Assembly: GCF_020991475.1 (NCBI RefSeq)
Contig: NZ_JAJMPA010000005.1
Location: 1-64,000 of the forward strand
DNA from: Pedobacter sp. MC2016-14
Lineage (GTDB): Bacteria > Bacteroidota > Bacteroidia > Sphingobacteriales > Sphingobacteriaceae
Direction of reading: 5' to 3'
Length of the DNA: 64,000 nucleotides
The position numbers and the translations under genes are program-made. The notes beneath the pieces are model-generated. The model did not search any database, was not told the DNA's origin, and was given only the letters and a program-made list of their open reading frames with translations. Each line of letters opens with the position of its first letter. Positions within the stretch are counted from its first letter, which is position 1. Below, one piece after another: positions 26,377 through 35,551 of the stretch.

Positions 26377-27231
26377 ATGAAAAAATTAGTAGTAGTTATC
26401 GCCCTTTCCTTCTTAACAGTTAGCTTATGGAGCTGCAAAAAAGAAATAATGGGATATGAAGGCCGCGAAGGGGTATACTTTGCGGTACAAGATGGCCTGT
26501 CATATGGATCTGTGCTGAACTGGCCTTTCCAACCTTTTAGTAAAGTAGAGTTTATACGCATCAACAAAAGCGCAGTTGATTTTTCCGTGAAAGTGATGAT
26601 CACAGGTCCGGTAAAAGATTACCCCAGGACATTTCGGGTGGAAGTTAATCCGGATTCGACCACGGCAATTTTAGGGCAGCATTATGATGCTGTGCAGCAA
26701 GAGTGGACCATTCCGGCCGGCGCTGTATCTACCAATGTGATCGTTAAATTAAAACGTACGCCTGATTTGGAACTGGTGGAAAAAACCCTTGGTCTCAGGC
26801 TAATCGCAACACCACAGTTCGAGTTGTCTTTTCCGGAATGGGATGCGATCCCTTCATTAGCTGCAGGAACTATTGTACCTGAATTTGATGCGAGCCTGCA
26901 TACCTTGAGGATCAATGACATTATGGTGCAGCCTGCGGTATGGTCGGGTTCCATTCAGCCCGTAAACCGGGAATCAGGCCTTTTAGGTGTTTTCAGCAAG
27001 GAAAAAATGGCCTTTTTGGAGCAGTATACGGGTGTAAAATACGAAGACTTTGCCAGTACCGCCACCATGCCTAGTGCCCGAATGAATCTGGTCTACAAGG
27101 ATGGAGAAAAAGTGCTGATTGAACGTTACAATGCGGGAAATCCTGTACTCGAAAAAGATGGGCGTTTGATGTGGATGGGTTCCGTACCATGGACTTCTTA
27201 CATCGGCGTACCATATGTTCCTGCTCCTTAA
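26377..27231 (+). CDS. DUF4843 domain lipoprotein
   Basis: The start chosen is the ATG at 26377, which gives a lipoprotein signal ending LWSCKK (Cys20); the longer frame runs back into SusD. The roughly 284-residue product has the DUF4843 opening (GYEGREGVYFAVQDG) and a beta-sandwich region with NPDSTTAILGQHYD and VKLKRTPDLELVEKTLGLRL. It is a surface or periplasmic accessory of the SusCD pair, of unknown role, and lies 19 bases after the SusD stop. Confidence 0.75.
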   Translation: MKKLVVVIALSFLTVSLWSCKKEIMGYEGREGVYFAVQDGLSYGSVLNWPFQPFSKVEFIRINKSAVDFSVKVMITGPVKDYPRTFRVEVNPDSTTAILGQHYDAVQQEWTIPAGAVSTNVIVKLKRTPDLELVEKTLGLRLIATPQFELSFPEWDAIPSLAAGTIVPEFDASLHTLRINDIMVQPAVWSGSIQPVNRESGLLGVFSKEKMAFLEQYTGVKYEDFASTATMPSARMNLVYKDGEKVLIERYNAGNPVLEKDGRLMWMGSVPWTSYIGVPYVPAP

Positions 27232-27271
27232 TTTTCAAAAAATCAATCATTACCAAAATACTGTGCAACTT

Positions 27272-28816
27272 ATGAAAATCTATCAATATACTTTAGTTTT
27301 GCTGAGCCTCTTCTGCAGCTTTTCCTGCAAAAAAGATGACGGAAACTATGATTATCAGGATATCAATGAATTAAAGATATCTGGTGTAAATACAACCTAT
27401 ACCCTATTGCGTGATATTGACACCTTACGCATCAATCCGAACATTTTAGCAAGCCTGGATGAGTCGGATCCTTCACGCTACCAGTACCGTTGGATTTTGC
27501 GCAATGGAAGTGTTTTTACCGACACCATTGGCCGAAGCCGGAACCTGGAATACCCGGTTCATCTGGAACCTGTTCCCCATGACTTATATTATCGTGTACT
27601 GGACAAGAAAACAGGTGTAGTATGGGTTGCCAATTCAAAACTGACAATTGGTACCGCTTTTTCACGCGGTCTTTTATTAATGGGTGAAGATGAACAGGGG
27701 TACGCAGAAGCAGAAATGCTGTCTATGCTGAGTGATACCCTCCACCTGAAACATATTTTATCAGACAGCGGATTGCCACGATTGCGTCAACCCCTGAGTT
27801 TTCTGCATACCGGTGGAGACGCGGCTTACATGAGGCTATGGGCATTTACCGGTGATGGATCGTATTATTTTGACCGCATTACCATGAAGGCAACTACAGG
27901 CAATAATTTTAGCAGACTCTTATACATGTCTGAATCCATCCCTGCTGAAACTTTACATCCCATTGCCGTAGCGCCACAAATACGTAATGCTGCCGGGCAG
28001 GTAGGGAGCACGCTTTATCGTGCGATGTTAACTAAAGGTGGTGACATCTTCACTACTTTCCTGATCATTAACGGAGGAGACTTTTATAACAATCCTATAA
28101 ACAGGGTCTCAGTGCAGGGAGAACGCCTGCCAGCGGCACCATATTTATTGTATTCAACACTTAACATGACTTCCCTGATGTGGTATGATACAAAGAACCA
28201 GCGTTTTATGAATTATAGCAGTTTTGGTTTGTCTACGCCATCTGTTGCACTTGCAGATGCCGCGGGCGCCAAATTCTCCTGGAATCAGGCTGCTACAGGA
28301 AGACAACTGGTTTATGCAGAGAACACACGGAATACAGATGGTGGTTCTACCAATGGCAATTCTTTCGCGATTATGAAAGATGGTGCCAATGTACACCATA
28401 TTTATAAATTTTACGCCAGTGGCGCAGCACCAGTTACACGTGATGCCTATACGGTATTACCCATTGCGGTTGATTTCGATAAAGCTAATTTCTATGCTTT
28501 CTCTTCTAACCGAACAGTGATCATTTATGCTGTAGGCAGCAACCTTTACGCTTATGATTACAATCCGGGGAATGAAAGGTTTTATCGCCTCACGGTTACA
28601 GACAACGATCAAATTACCATGCTCAAGTTTGATACGCAAATTGACCCCATATCCAATAGCATCTATATAGCAACCTACAATACTGCCAAAAAAGGAACTT
28701 TACGCAGGTTTGCTTTGGGCACCAATCCCAATACCGTAGAGCTGATTTTACAAGAGAATAGCACCTGGACTGACCTGTTGAAAGTGAAAGACTTTAACTG
28801 GCGCGCTGTCAACTAA
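27272..28816 (+). CDS. PKD-like family lipoprotein
   Basis: Translation from the ATG at 27272 gives a lipoprotein signal ending SFSCKKDDGNYDY (Cys19). A PKD-like beta domain follows (ISGVNTTYTLLRDIDTLRINPNI with YQYRWILRNG), and then a propeller-like remainder (GLLLMGEDEQGYAEAEMLS, YFYAFSSNRTVIIYAVGSNLYAYDYNPGNERFYRL). This protein type regularly follows DUF4843 in SusCD loci and is thought to be surface-exposed. It is 40 bases downstream of DUF4843 and ends before a strong hairpin. Confidence 0.75.
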   Translation: MKIYQYTLVLLSLFCSFSCKKDDGNYDYQDINELKISGVNTTYTLLRDIDTLRINPNILASLDESDPSRYQYRWILRNGSVFTDTIGRSRNLEYPVHLEPVPHDLYYRVLDKKTGVVWVANSKLTIGTAFSRGLLLMGEDEQGYAEAEMLSMLSDTLHLKHILSDSGLPRLRQPLSFLHTGGDAAYMRLWAFTGDGSYYFDRITMKATTGNNFSRLLYMSESIPAETLHPIAVAPQIRNAAGQVGSTLYRAMLTKGGDIFTTFLIINGGDFYNNPINRVSVQGERLPAAPYLLYSTLNMTSLMWYDTKNQRFMNYSSFGLSTPSVALADAAGAKFSWNQAATGRQLVYAENTRNTDGGSTNGNSFAIMKDGANVHHIYKFYASGAAPVTRDAYTVLPIAVDFDKANFYAFSSNRTVIIYAVGSNLYAYDYNPGNERFYRLTVTDNDQITMLKFDTQIDPISNSIYIATYNTAKKGTLRRFALGTNPNTVELILQENSTWTDLLKVKDFNWRAVN

Positions 28817-28838
28817 AACAAGTAAATATGAACAGGAC

Positions 28839-28887
28839 ATGATTAACATCATCATTAAGCACACAGGGCAATGATGATGTTAATCAT
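28839..28887. terminator. Strong 18-bp inverted repeat between PKD-like and TlpA genes
   Basis: ATGATTAACATCATCATT and its exact reverse complement are separated by a 13-base loop. The RNA hairpin would be very stable. It lies 22 bases after the PKD-like stop and about 40 before the TlpA start, without a U-run. It could terminate part of the transcripts or protect the 3' end of the upstream message. Confidence 0.55.
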
Positions 28888-28927
28888 CAAAGGCTCCATC
28901 TGACCATTGAAAATAAAAAAATAAAAG

Positions 28928-30043
28928 ATGAATTTAAAACAAATCGTTATCCTGGGCTTGTCGATCTTACCCCTGGCAAGCCGCTCACAATCACAAAATT
29001 TTATCCTGGAAGGTAAGGTGAATGCCAGGCAAGAAGGCAAATTCCTGAAATTATTTTATACTGATGCAGAGGTAAAAAAAACCGATAGCATCGCAATTCG
29101 ACAAGGGGCTTTCAGGTTTGCGGGGCAAATCAGTTCGCCAACGGTAGCTAAGATCAGCTTCGGAACAGAAGATGTAGGTGACAAAATCGACGTTTTCTTA
29201 TCGGAGGGAACAATTCGCGTGCTGGCTAAAGATTCTCTGCGTTATGCCGCTATCAGCGGCACAAAATTGTCTCTGGAGCACGAACAATTGGCAAAGAAGC
29301 TGAGACCGGAGGACGATAGGTTCTTTGGCGGACTAATTACCTTTAAGAACATGCCGGAGGGTGAAGAAAAAAAAGCTTACTTTACCCGTTTGATGTCGGG
29401 ATTTGATGCTTATAATCTTTCGAAGAGAACAGCGATTCACCAGTTTGCGACGGAACATCCTGCATCGTATGTCTCACTGTATTATTTAGATAAAAATTCG
29501 CCCGGAAGACTTGCCAATTATGAAGCGACATATCCATTTTACACCAAATTGAGCCCGGAACTTAAAGCAAGTCCCCTGGGAAAGCAACTTGGAGAAAGGC
29601 TCCTTGCGGCTAAGGGTAAAATGACGGGACAGCTTTATAAAGATTTCGTTTCCACTACTCCTGAGGGCAAACAGCTCAGCTTGAAGGAAGTAATCGGTCA
29701 GAACAAATACACGCTGGTTGATTTTTGGGCGAGCTGGTGCGGCCCTTGCAGAAAGGAAAACCCCAATGTTGTGAAAGCCTTCAATGCATTTAAGGACAAA
29801 GGATTTACGGTGTTGAGTGTTTCCCTGGATGATGACGCTGTTAAATGGAAAACCGCGATAGAGAAAGACGGCATGCCCTGGCATCATGTTTCGAGCCTGA
29901 AAGGTTGGAAAGAACCAGCTGCAGCACTTTATGACATCCGGGCCATTCCACAAAATGTATTGATAGACAGCCGGGGCAAAGTTGTGGCCACCAACCTTCG
30001 AAGTGAAACTTTATACAATAAAGTCAACGAACTTTTAAATTAG
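28928..30043 (+). CDS. TlpA-family thiol-disulphide reductase
   Basis: The 371-residue protein has a signal peptide (residues 1-20), a DUF4369-type beta domain (about 24-125), a helical linker, and a C-terminal thioredoxin domain with the classical FWASWCGPCRKE motif (CGPC at 271-274) and the cis-proline AIPQNVLID. It is a periplasmic reductase and closes locus B. It is the counterpart of the CVPC protein in locus A but has the standard active site. Confidence 0.85.
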   Translation: MNLKQIVILGLSILPLASRSQSQNFILEGKVNARQEGKFLKLFYTDAEVKKTDSIAIRQGAFRFAGQISSPTVAKISFGTEDVGDKIDVFLSEGTIRVLAKDSLRYAAISGTKLSLEHEQLAKKLRPEDDRFFGGLITFKNMPEGEEKKAYFTRLMSGFDAYNLSKRTAIHQFATEHPASYVSLYYLDKNSPGRLANYEATYPFYTKLSPELKASPLGKQLGERLLAAKGKMTGQLYKDFVSTTPEGKQLSLKEVIGQNKYTLVDFWASWCGPCRKENPNVVKAFNAFKDKGFTVLSVSLDDDAVKWKTAIEKDGMPWHHVSSLKGWKEPAAALYDIRAIPQNVLIDSRGKVVATNLRSETLYNKVNELLN

Positions 30044-30212
30044 GCCTTTAAGCGGATCAGATAATCTTTGACAAGATATCCCATCTCTTACACATACAAA
30101 CAATGTAAGGATAGCATTACAAGTAGGCTGAAGAGATCTGACCTCGAGAAAAAACAATTTCACAGCGCTGTTGGTTATTCATCATATGACTATTAAACCT
30201 TAATCTAAAGCT

Positions 30213-30644
30213 ATGCAAGACAAGATTTTTCTCTCCAAAGAAATTGCCGATGGTGAATACCAAAACTTACACGAATTTTTATTAGACGACTTAAAGCTTT
30301 TTAAACGCAAGCTCTTTTTGTTTATCAAACAGGTAGAAACAGGCGAATCTCAGGAATATTATACCCGCTATTTTGAGCGCCAGTATCAGGATGAGCTCCT
30401 TCGGTTATTTGATGCCAATGATTTTGAAGGCATACTGGCCATCCCTGTGGGTGAGTACGGAAGATGTGCGACGCAACTCGAAGCCCGATACACCAAGTCT
30501 GGAAAAGTTGTAGGCCTGCAAGTTGGTGAGGCCCGTCCACATGAAGATGGAAGATATGTCAGTCTCAGTCCTGCTAAAGTGTTTGTAGATGAAGAAGGTC
30601 AAAAAATAATCGGCATCACGAAACAATTGCGACAAGACGACTAG
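30213..30644 (+). CDS. Hypothetical protein, 143 residues
   Basis: The product is charged and cytoplasmic. It has a helical first half (NLHEFLLDDLKLFKRKLFLFIKQVE) and a beta second half (LQVGEARPHEDGRYVSLSPAKVFVDEEGQKIIGI). I do not recognise it. It is convergent with the DUF72 gene and shares with it the bidirectional terminator at 30649-30684. Confidence 0.5.
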   Translation: MQDKIFLSKEIADGEYQNLHEFLLDDLKLFKRKLFLFIKQVETGESQEYYTRYFERQYQDELLRLFDANDFEGILAIPVGEYGRCATQLEARYTKSGKVVGLQVGEARPHEDGRYVSLSPAKVFVDEEGQKIIGITKQLRQDD

Positions 30645-30648
30645 CTAT

Positions 30649-30684
30649 AAAAAAAGCATTGCACTATTCTGCAATGCTTTTTTC
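30649..30684. terminator. Bidirectional rho-independent terminator
   Basis: AAAAAAGCATTGCA and TGCAATGCTTTTTT pair perfectly around CTATTC. The flanking A- and T-runs serve as U-tracts on both strands. It ends the 143-residue gene and overlaps the last codons of the convergent DUF72 gene. Confidence 0.8.
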
Positions 30685-31428
30685 CCTTAACAAATCCTGC
30701 AAGGTAAACAGGTTTGATACGGCCTCTCCCATCGTATTGTTAAAATAGGTATAAACCGTTTTGCCATCATCCAGCCAATTCCTGATGTAATCTGCATATT
30801 CTTCCAACAACTCCGTTTCGTAACTTCCCCTGTAACTTCCGCCTGGGCCATGAAAACGAAGATAAACAAAGGGAAGTTCAGTCTCCATAATGGGTGTAAT
30901 TGCAGGCGGCTTATCCTGAATAACCATCCCTATTTGATGCTCTTCCAGTAAATTGTACACATCCTGCTGGTAAAGTGAGCCATGACGAAATTCCATAGCT
31001 ACGTTCCATTGCCTTTCCGGATCAAATTCAACAAGCTTATCCATTAGGAAAGCCAGTTGTTTTATATTTCCAATCCTTACACTTGGCGGAAACTGGACGA
31101 GCAGGCAACCTTTCTTTTCAGCCGCATTAGAAATGACATCCATGAAGTTTTTTAACAAATCTGGATCAAACGCAAGGCCTTTATTATGGGTGATTTCTCT
31201 GAAAAGTTTAAATGTAAACTTAAAACCCACTGGTACTTCGGCACTCCATTTTTTTACGGTAGCAGCCATAGGTACTTTATAAAATGAACTGTTGATTTCG
31301 ATACTGTTCATCATGGAACTATAAAAACATAACCTGCTTTTAGCTTTAAATTCCTCCGGATAGGAAAGTTTGTTCCTTACAGGGAGCAGTAAACCGCTTG
31401 TCCCCGAATAGTAATTCTTGATTTCCAT
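30664..31428 (-). CDS. DUF72 family protein (YecE-like)
   Basis: The 254-residue protein has the order of motifs of the DUF72 TIM-barrel family: YYSGTSGLLLPVRNKLSYPEEFKAKSRLCFYSSMMNSIEINSSFY near the start, KWSAEVPVGFKFTFKLFREITH, VQFPPSVRI, and WNVAMEFRHGSLY with FVYLRFHGPGGSYRGSYETELLEEYADYIRNW. Enzymatic activity of the family is not established. Its length is normal. It is a stand-alone gene, convergent with the 143-residue gene. Confidence 0.8.
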   Translation of the reverse strand: MEIKNYYSGTSGLLLPVRNKLSYPEEFKAKSRLCFYSSMMNSIEINSSFYKVPMAATVKKWSAEVPVGFKFTFKLFREITHNKGLAFDPDLLKNFMDVISNAAEKKGCLLVQFPPSVRIGNIKQLAFLMDKLVEFDPERQWNVAMEFRHGSLYQQDVYNLLEEHQIGMVIQDKPPAITPIMETELPFVYLRFHGPGGSYRGSYETELLEEYADYIRNWLDDGKTVYTYFNNTMGEAVSNLFTLQDLLREKSIAE

Positions 31429-31587
31429 ATTGCGCAGCTTCCTGTTTAAATAATTATTGAGATTTATTAAACAAGTCCATCACCAGAATGTTTAAGATAA
31501 AGATCTGTCTGAATGTCTTTCACTAAAAATAAAACCAAAATCCTTTACAATTAGTATATTGCATTATCAACTTTTCTAACCAAACTT

Positions 31588-33882
31588 ATGAACAATCAGC
31601 CAGCTTCTGGAGCGCAGGTACATTTCGAAAAGCTTTTTCAGCTTTCAAATGACCTGATATGTGTTGCTTCCAATGATGGTTTTTTCAAGCAAATTAATCC
31701 GGCATTTGAGAAAATACTGGGATGGGACGAGGAATTTCTGCTTCACAATACCTTTCATACCTTACTGCACCCGGAAGATGTGGCTATCGCCGCAGCACAA
31801 CTGGAAGAGTTTGCAAAGGGAACACCCGCAATTAACCTTTTGCTCAGAACAAGGTGCAAAGACGGGACTTACAAATCTATCCAATGGGTAACTACCCCGG
31901 AGCCGGAAACTGGATTTTTATTCTGCATTGGACGGGATGTTACACCAGAGAAGGAAAGAGAGGCTTTACTTTATAGTTCTGAAAGCCGGTTCCGTGCATT
32001 TTTTGAAAATTCGCAGGGACTGATGTGTACCCATGACCTCAGTGGAAAACTCATTACCGTGAATACCTCCGGAGCAACCCTGCTGGGTTATGCACCGCAG
32101 GAGCTGATTGGACGTAATCTTTCTGACATCATCCTTCCGGCATATATAGAAGACTTTAGAAAATACATGAGCATGCTACTACGGGATGGAAAGGCCAGTG
32201 GTTTAATGCACGCCCAGCGCAGGGACGGATCACTGCTGATCTTATTGTTTAATAATGTGCTGGAAAAAGATGCCTATAAAAATCAGTACGTAATTGGAAA
32301 TGCGGTAGACATAACAGAGAGACACAGACTGGAAACAGATTTGAAGCATACCCAGGAAATGCTGGAAGTAACCAATAAGATTGCCCGTATAGGAACCTGG
32401 GAAGTTGATGTGATAGGGCAGAAGATTTTTTGGTCTTCTGTGACGAAAATGATCCATGGTGTTGAAGATGATTATAAGCCCGTTTTTGAAAAAGCAATTG
32501 AATTCTACCCTCCGGAAGATAAAGTGAGGATCATCAATGCGATTAATGAGGCGCTGGAACATGGAAAATCCTATGATATGGAGGTGCAGTTGCAAACAGC
32601 CCAGGGTACCATGACCTGGGTAAGAACAATAGGTACACCTGAATTTAAAGAGGGCATTTGCAAAAAAATCTACGGAACATTCCAGGACATTAATGAAAGT
32701 GTACAACGGCGGAACGAACTTCAGCGTGCCAAAATACACGCTGAACAAGCCAATGTAGCGAAATCTGAATTCCTGGCCAACATGAGCCATGAAATCCGCA
32801 CACCCTTAAATGGAATTATCGGATTTACCGACCTGCTGCTTAAAAGTACCTTAAATGCCATACAGCACCAATACCTCTCCATTGTAAACCAGTCTGCCGG
32901 CACGTTACTCAGCATCATAAACGATATCCTTGATTTTTCTAAAATTGAAGCGGGGAAACTGGAACTTGACATTGAACGCGCTGACTTATTTGAGCTCTGC
33001 AGTGAGGTTGTAGATATGCTCAGTTATCAGGCCCAGGCCAAAGACTTGAAAGTACTGCTTAATATTCCGGTAGATTTGCCCCGCTTTGTGAATACCGACC
33101 CGGTTAGACTGAAGCAAATTCTGGTTAATTTATTGGGTAATGCCATTAAATTTACACCCAAGGGTGAAATTGAACTCAAAATAAGCGCCTTGAGCGAAAT
33201 TAGCGCTGCAGAACTCTTGTTAAGGTTTGAGGTGAAGGATACTGGTATTGGGATTAAAAAAGACAAACAGGCTAAAATTTTCGATGCTTTTGCGCAGGAA
33301 GATGCCTCGACGACAAAGAAGTATGGTGGCACAGGGTTAGGACTTACCATTTCCAATAAGTTGCTGAGCCTGATGGGTAGTAAACTACAACTGGAAAGTG
33401 CTCCGGATAAAGGAAGCTGCTTCTTTTTCGATATAAAACTACCTGCTGAGGCTGGCGATAAAGTGTTGAAGCCTCAAAAACTGAACCAGGTCAGCTTTAA
33501 GATACAGTCTGAAGAAGTCACCATTCTCGTTGTGGAAGACAACATGATCAATAAACTGCTGGCTAAAACCATGATCAAAAGAATCATTCCTCATGGATCA
33601 GTATTGGAAGCCAATAATGGTGAAGAGGCCTTAGCGCTGTATGAACAGGCCGACCTGATTTTAATGGACATCCAAATGCCGCTGATGAATGGATATGAAG
33701 CCACAAAAATTATCAGGGCCATGGAAACCGACAGGCATATCCCCATTATTGCATTGACCGCCGGCAATGTAAAGGGCGAAAAGGAAAAGTGCCTGGAAGC
33801 AGGAATGGACGATTTTGTGACCAAGCCTTTCTCTGAAGAAACAATTGTACAATTGTTTAAGACCTGGCTGAATAATATTTAA
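31588..33882 (+). CDS. Hybrid sensor histidine kinase/response regulator with PAS domains
   Basis: The 764-residue protein has three PAS domains (about 10-125, 130-250, 258-375) with PAC-like tails such as FCIGRDVTPEKER and VIGNAVDITERH. A HisKA domain follows with His401 in NMSHEIRTPLNG, then an HATPase with VNLLGNAIKFTPKG and DTGIGIKKD and GGTGLGLTISN, and a receiver domain with Asp694 in LILMDIQMPLMNG. No transmembrane segment is visible, so it should sense an internal signal through PAS. It lacks a DNA-binding domain, so it probably passes phosphate to a separate partner. The partner is not nearby. Confidence 0.85.
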   Translation: MNNQPASGAQVHFEKLFQLSNDLICVASNDGFFKQINPAFEKILGWDEEFLLHNTFHTLLHPEDVAIAAAQLEEFAKGTPAINLLLRTRCKDGTYKSIQWVTTPEPETGFLFCIGRDVTPEKEREALLYSSESRFRAFFENSQGLMCTHDLSGKLITVNTSGATLLGYAPQELIGRNLSDIILPAYIEDFRKYMSMLLRDGKASGLMHAQRRDGSLLILLFNNVLEKDAYKNQYVIGNAVDITERHRLETDLKHTQEMLEVTNKIARIGTWEVDVIGQKIFWSSVTKMIHGVEDDYKPVFEKAIEFYPPEDKVRIINAINEALEHGKSYDMEVQLQTAQGTMTWVRTIGTPEFKEGICKKIYGTFQDINESVQRRNELQRAKIHAEQANVAKSEFLANMSHEIRTPLNGIIGFTDLLLKSTLNAIQHQYLSIVNQSAGTLLSIINDILDFSKIEAGKLELDIERADLFELCSEVVDMLSYQAQAKDLKVLLNIPVDLPRFVNTDPVRLKQILVNLLGNAIKFTPKGEIELKISALSEISAAELLLRFEVKDTGIGIKKDKQAKIFDAFAQEDASTTKKYGGTGLGLTISNKLLSLMGSKLQLESAPDKGSCFFFDIKLPAEAGDKVLKPQKLNQVSFKIQSEEVTILVVEDNMINKLLAKTMIKRIIPHGSVLEANNGEEALALYEQADLILMDIQMPLMNGYEATKIIRAMETDRHIPIIALTAGNVKGEKEKCLEAGMDDFVTKPFSEETIVQLFKTWLNNI

Positions 33883-33913
33883 ACAATGTTTAACATACTG
33901 GTGTTTTTTGTAC

Positions 33914-35494
33914 ATGCAAAAAGCAACGTATCTATTTTTTTTACTCGCCTTTACCCTTCTGTTTAGCTGCAGGCAAGCGCCAAAACCAGCAGATTATTTA
34001 AGCGCCATTCCTGATCCCAAAACACTTAATGAAAGTTATGTAAGTAACCCGGACAGTTTACTTACACCGGCTACTGTAGCTGCGTTAAATGGAAAATTAG
34101 CAACCCTGGATGACGAAGGCATTGCCCATATTGATGTGGTTTTTGTAAAGACGATTGGGGAAAACGTGCCCAAGGTCTTTGCACATGAACTGTTCAATAC
34201 CTGGAAAATTGGCGATAAAGAGAAAGATAACGGCCTGCTGATCTTGATGGTGGAAGACCAGCGAAGGATGGAATTTGAAACCGGCTACGGACTGGAAGGC
34301 GTGCTTCCCGATGTAACCTGTTTCCAGATCCAGCAGCAATATATGGTACCACATGCCAAAAACGGAGATTATAACCGGGCAATCACGGAAGGTGTGGATG
34401 CCGTCATCAAACATCTTAGGACAAAAGGTGATCAGGCGCCCCCTGCCCCTTCAGTAGACAACCATTCGGGAGCAATTCCTGTATTCACAGATACAGTTCC
34501 TTTAAATTCATCACTTCCACAGGAAGTTGTTTCAGCACCGATTGTAGCTCCGGAAACGATGCAGCAGGCTGTTGCTCAGGCTCCTGTAGAAGAACGCCGC
34601 GGAAGCATAGGTGGCTGGATCACTTTAATCATTTTCATTTTATATTATGCCATCAGCAAAAGAGTTGCGAATGACCTCAGTGCCAGGCGGTATAAAAACG
34701 GATGGGCAAACCCCCAGCTTTGGTTTTTGATTGTTGTTCCCGTAGCGGGCATTACGTTTCTAAATGTTTATTTCCCCATCTCCTGGATTGAAATCAGACA
34801 AATTATCATCCTGTACCTGTTTTTGCTGGTGTATATCCAGGTTCATTTCTGGATCCTGGACAAGCGGTTATCCAGCGCTTTAAAAGACCAAAGTAACCAC
34901 GATCAGTACTTAAAATGGCAGGAAACCCATGCTTATATGGAATGGGCAAACCGCATTTTCCCTTACCCCTTTTTTAAATCCTATTGGAACAACTATACAA
35001 TGCGACAACAATTGTTAAGGGATACACCTGTTACCTGCATTGACTGTAAAAAAGAAATGCAGCGTTTATCGGAAGATAAGGATGATGCCTATTTATCGAA
35101 CGGACAAAAAGCTGAAGAACGCATTGAATCTGTAGACTACGACGTATGGACTTGCTTACATTGTACAGAGAAACTGGTACTGGATTACAGAAATTTAAAA
35201 TCTAAAGCAACTGAATGTCCGGAATGCCATTTCCAAACCATGAAATTTAAAAGCAGTCAGATTGTTAAGACTGCCACCACATCAGCAGAGGGGCTTGGCT
35301 ATAAGCTTTCTATTTGCAGCAATTGCAATTTTAGGGATAAAGCTGAATTTACGATTGCGAGGATTTCGACTTCCTCTGGTGGATCTTCTTCCAGTCGCTC
35401 CTCCTCATCCAGTAGCAGCTCGTCTTCATCCAGCAGCAGGAGCAGCAGTAGCGGTGGTTCTTCCGGAGGAGGTGGTGCCGGCAGCAGCTGGTAA
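33914..35494 (+). CDS. TPM-domain (YgcG-like) lipoprotein with zinc ribbons and Ser/Gly tail
   Basis: The ATG at 33914 gives a lipoprotein signal ending LLFSC; a TTG two codons earlier is less likely. A TPM/Psb32-type domain (LNGKLATLDDEGIAHIDVVFVKT, NGLLILMVEDQRRMEFETGYGLEG) occupies about residues 50-170. A linker and three hydrophobic helices between about 235 and 315 follow. Four CxxC pairs (CIDC, CLHC, CPEC, CSNC) between about 375 and 475 look like zinc ribbons. The tail is about 40 residues of Ser and Gly. It starts a three-gene set with the zinc-ribbon and SPFH proteins. Confidence 0.7.
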   Translation: MQKATYLFFLLAFTLLFSCRQAPKPADYLSAIPDPKTLNESYVSNPDSLLTPATVAALNGKLATLDDEGIAHIDVVFVKTIGENVPKVFAHELFNTWKIGDKEKDNGLLILMVEDQRRMEFETGYGLEGVLPDVTCFQIQQQYMVPHAKNGDYNRAITEGVDAVIKHLRTKGDQAPPAPSVDNHSGAIPVFTDTVPLNSSLPQEVVSAPIVAPETMQQAVAQAPVEERRGSIGGWITLIIFILYYAISKRVANDLSARRYKNGWANPQLWFLIVVPVAGITFLNVYFPISWIEIRQIIILYLFLLVYIQVHFWILDKRLSSALKDQSNHDQYLKWQETHAYMEWANRIFPYPFFKSYWNNYTMRQQLLRDTPVTCIDCKKEMQRLSEDKDDAYLSNGQKAEERIESVDYDVWTCLHCTEKLVLDYRNLKSKATECPECHFQTMKFKSSQIVKTATTSAEGLGYKLSICSNCNFRDKAEFTIARISTSSGGSSSSRSSSSSSSSSSSSSRSSSSGGSSGGGGAGSSW

Positions 35495-35551
35495 GCGTAT
35501 AAACATTTGACCCATTATTGATGTTACTAAGTAAAACCTGCTCTACCTTAC

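Noticed and set aside
35389..35491. Ser/Gly codon run at the end of the TPM gene as a DNA repeat locus
   Set aside because: It is a coding low-complexity tail with mixed Ser codons, common in this protein type, and not a tandem DNA repeat.
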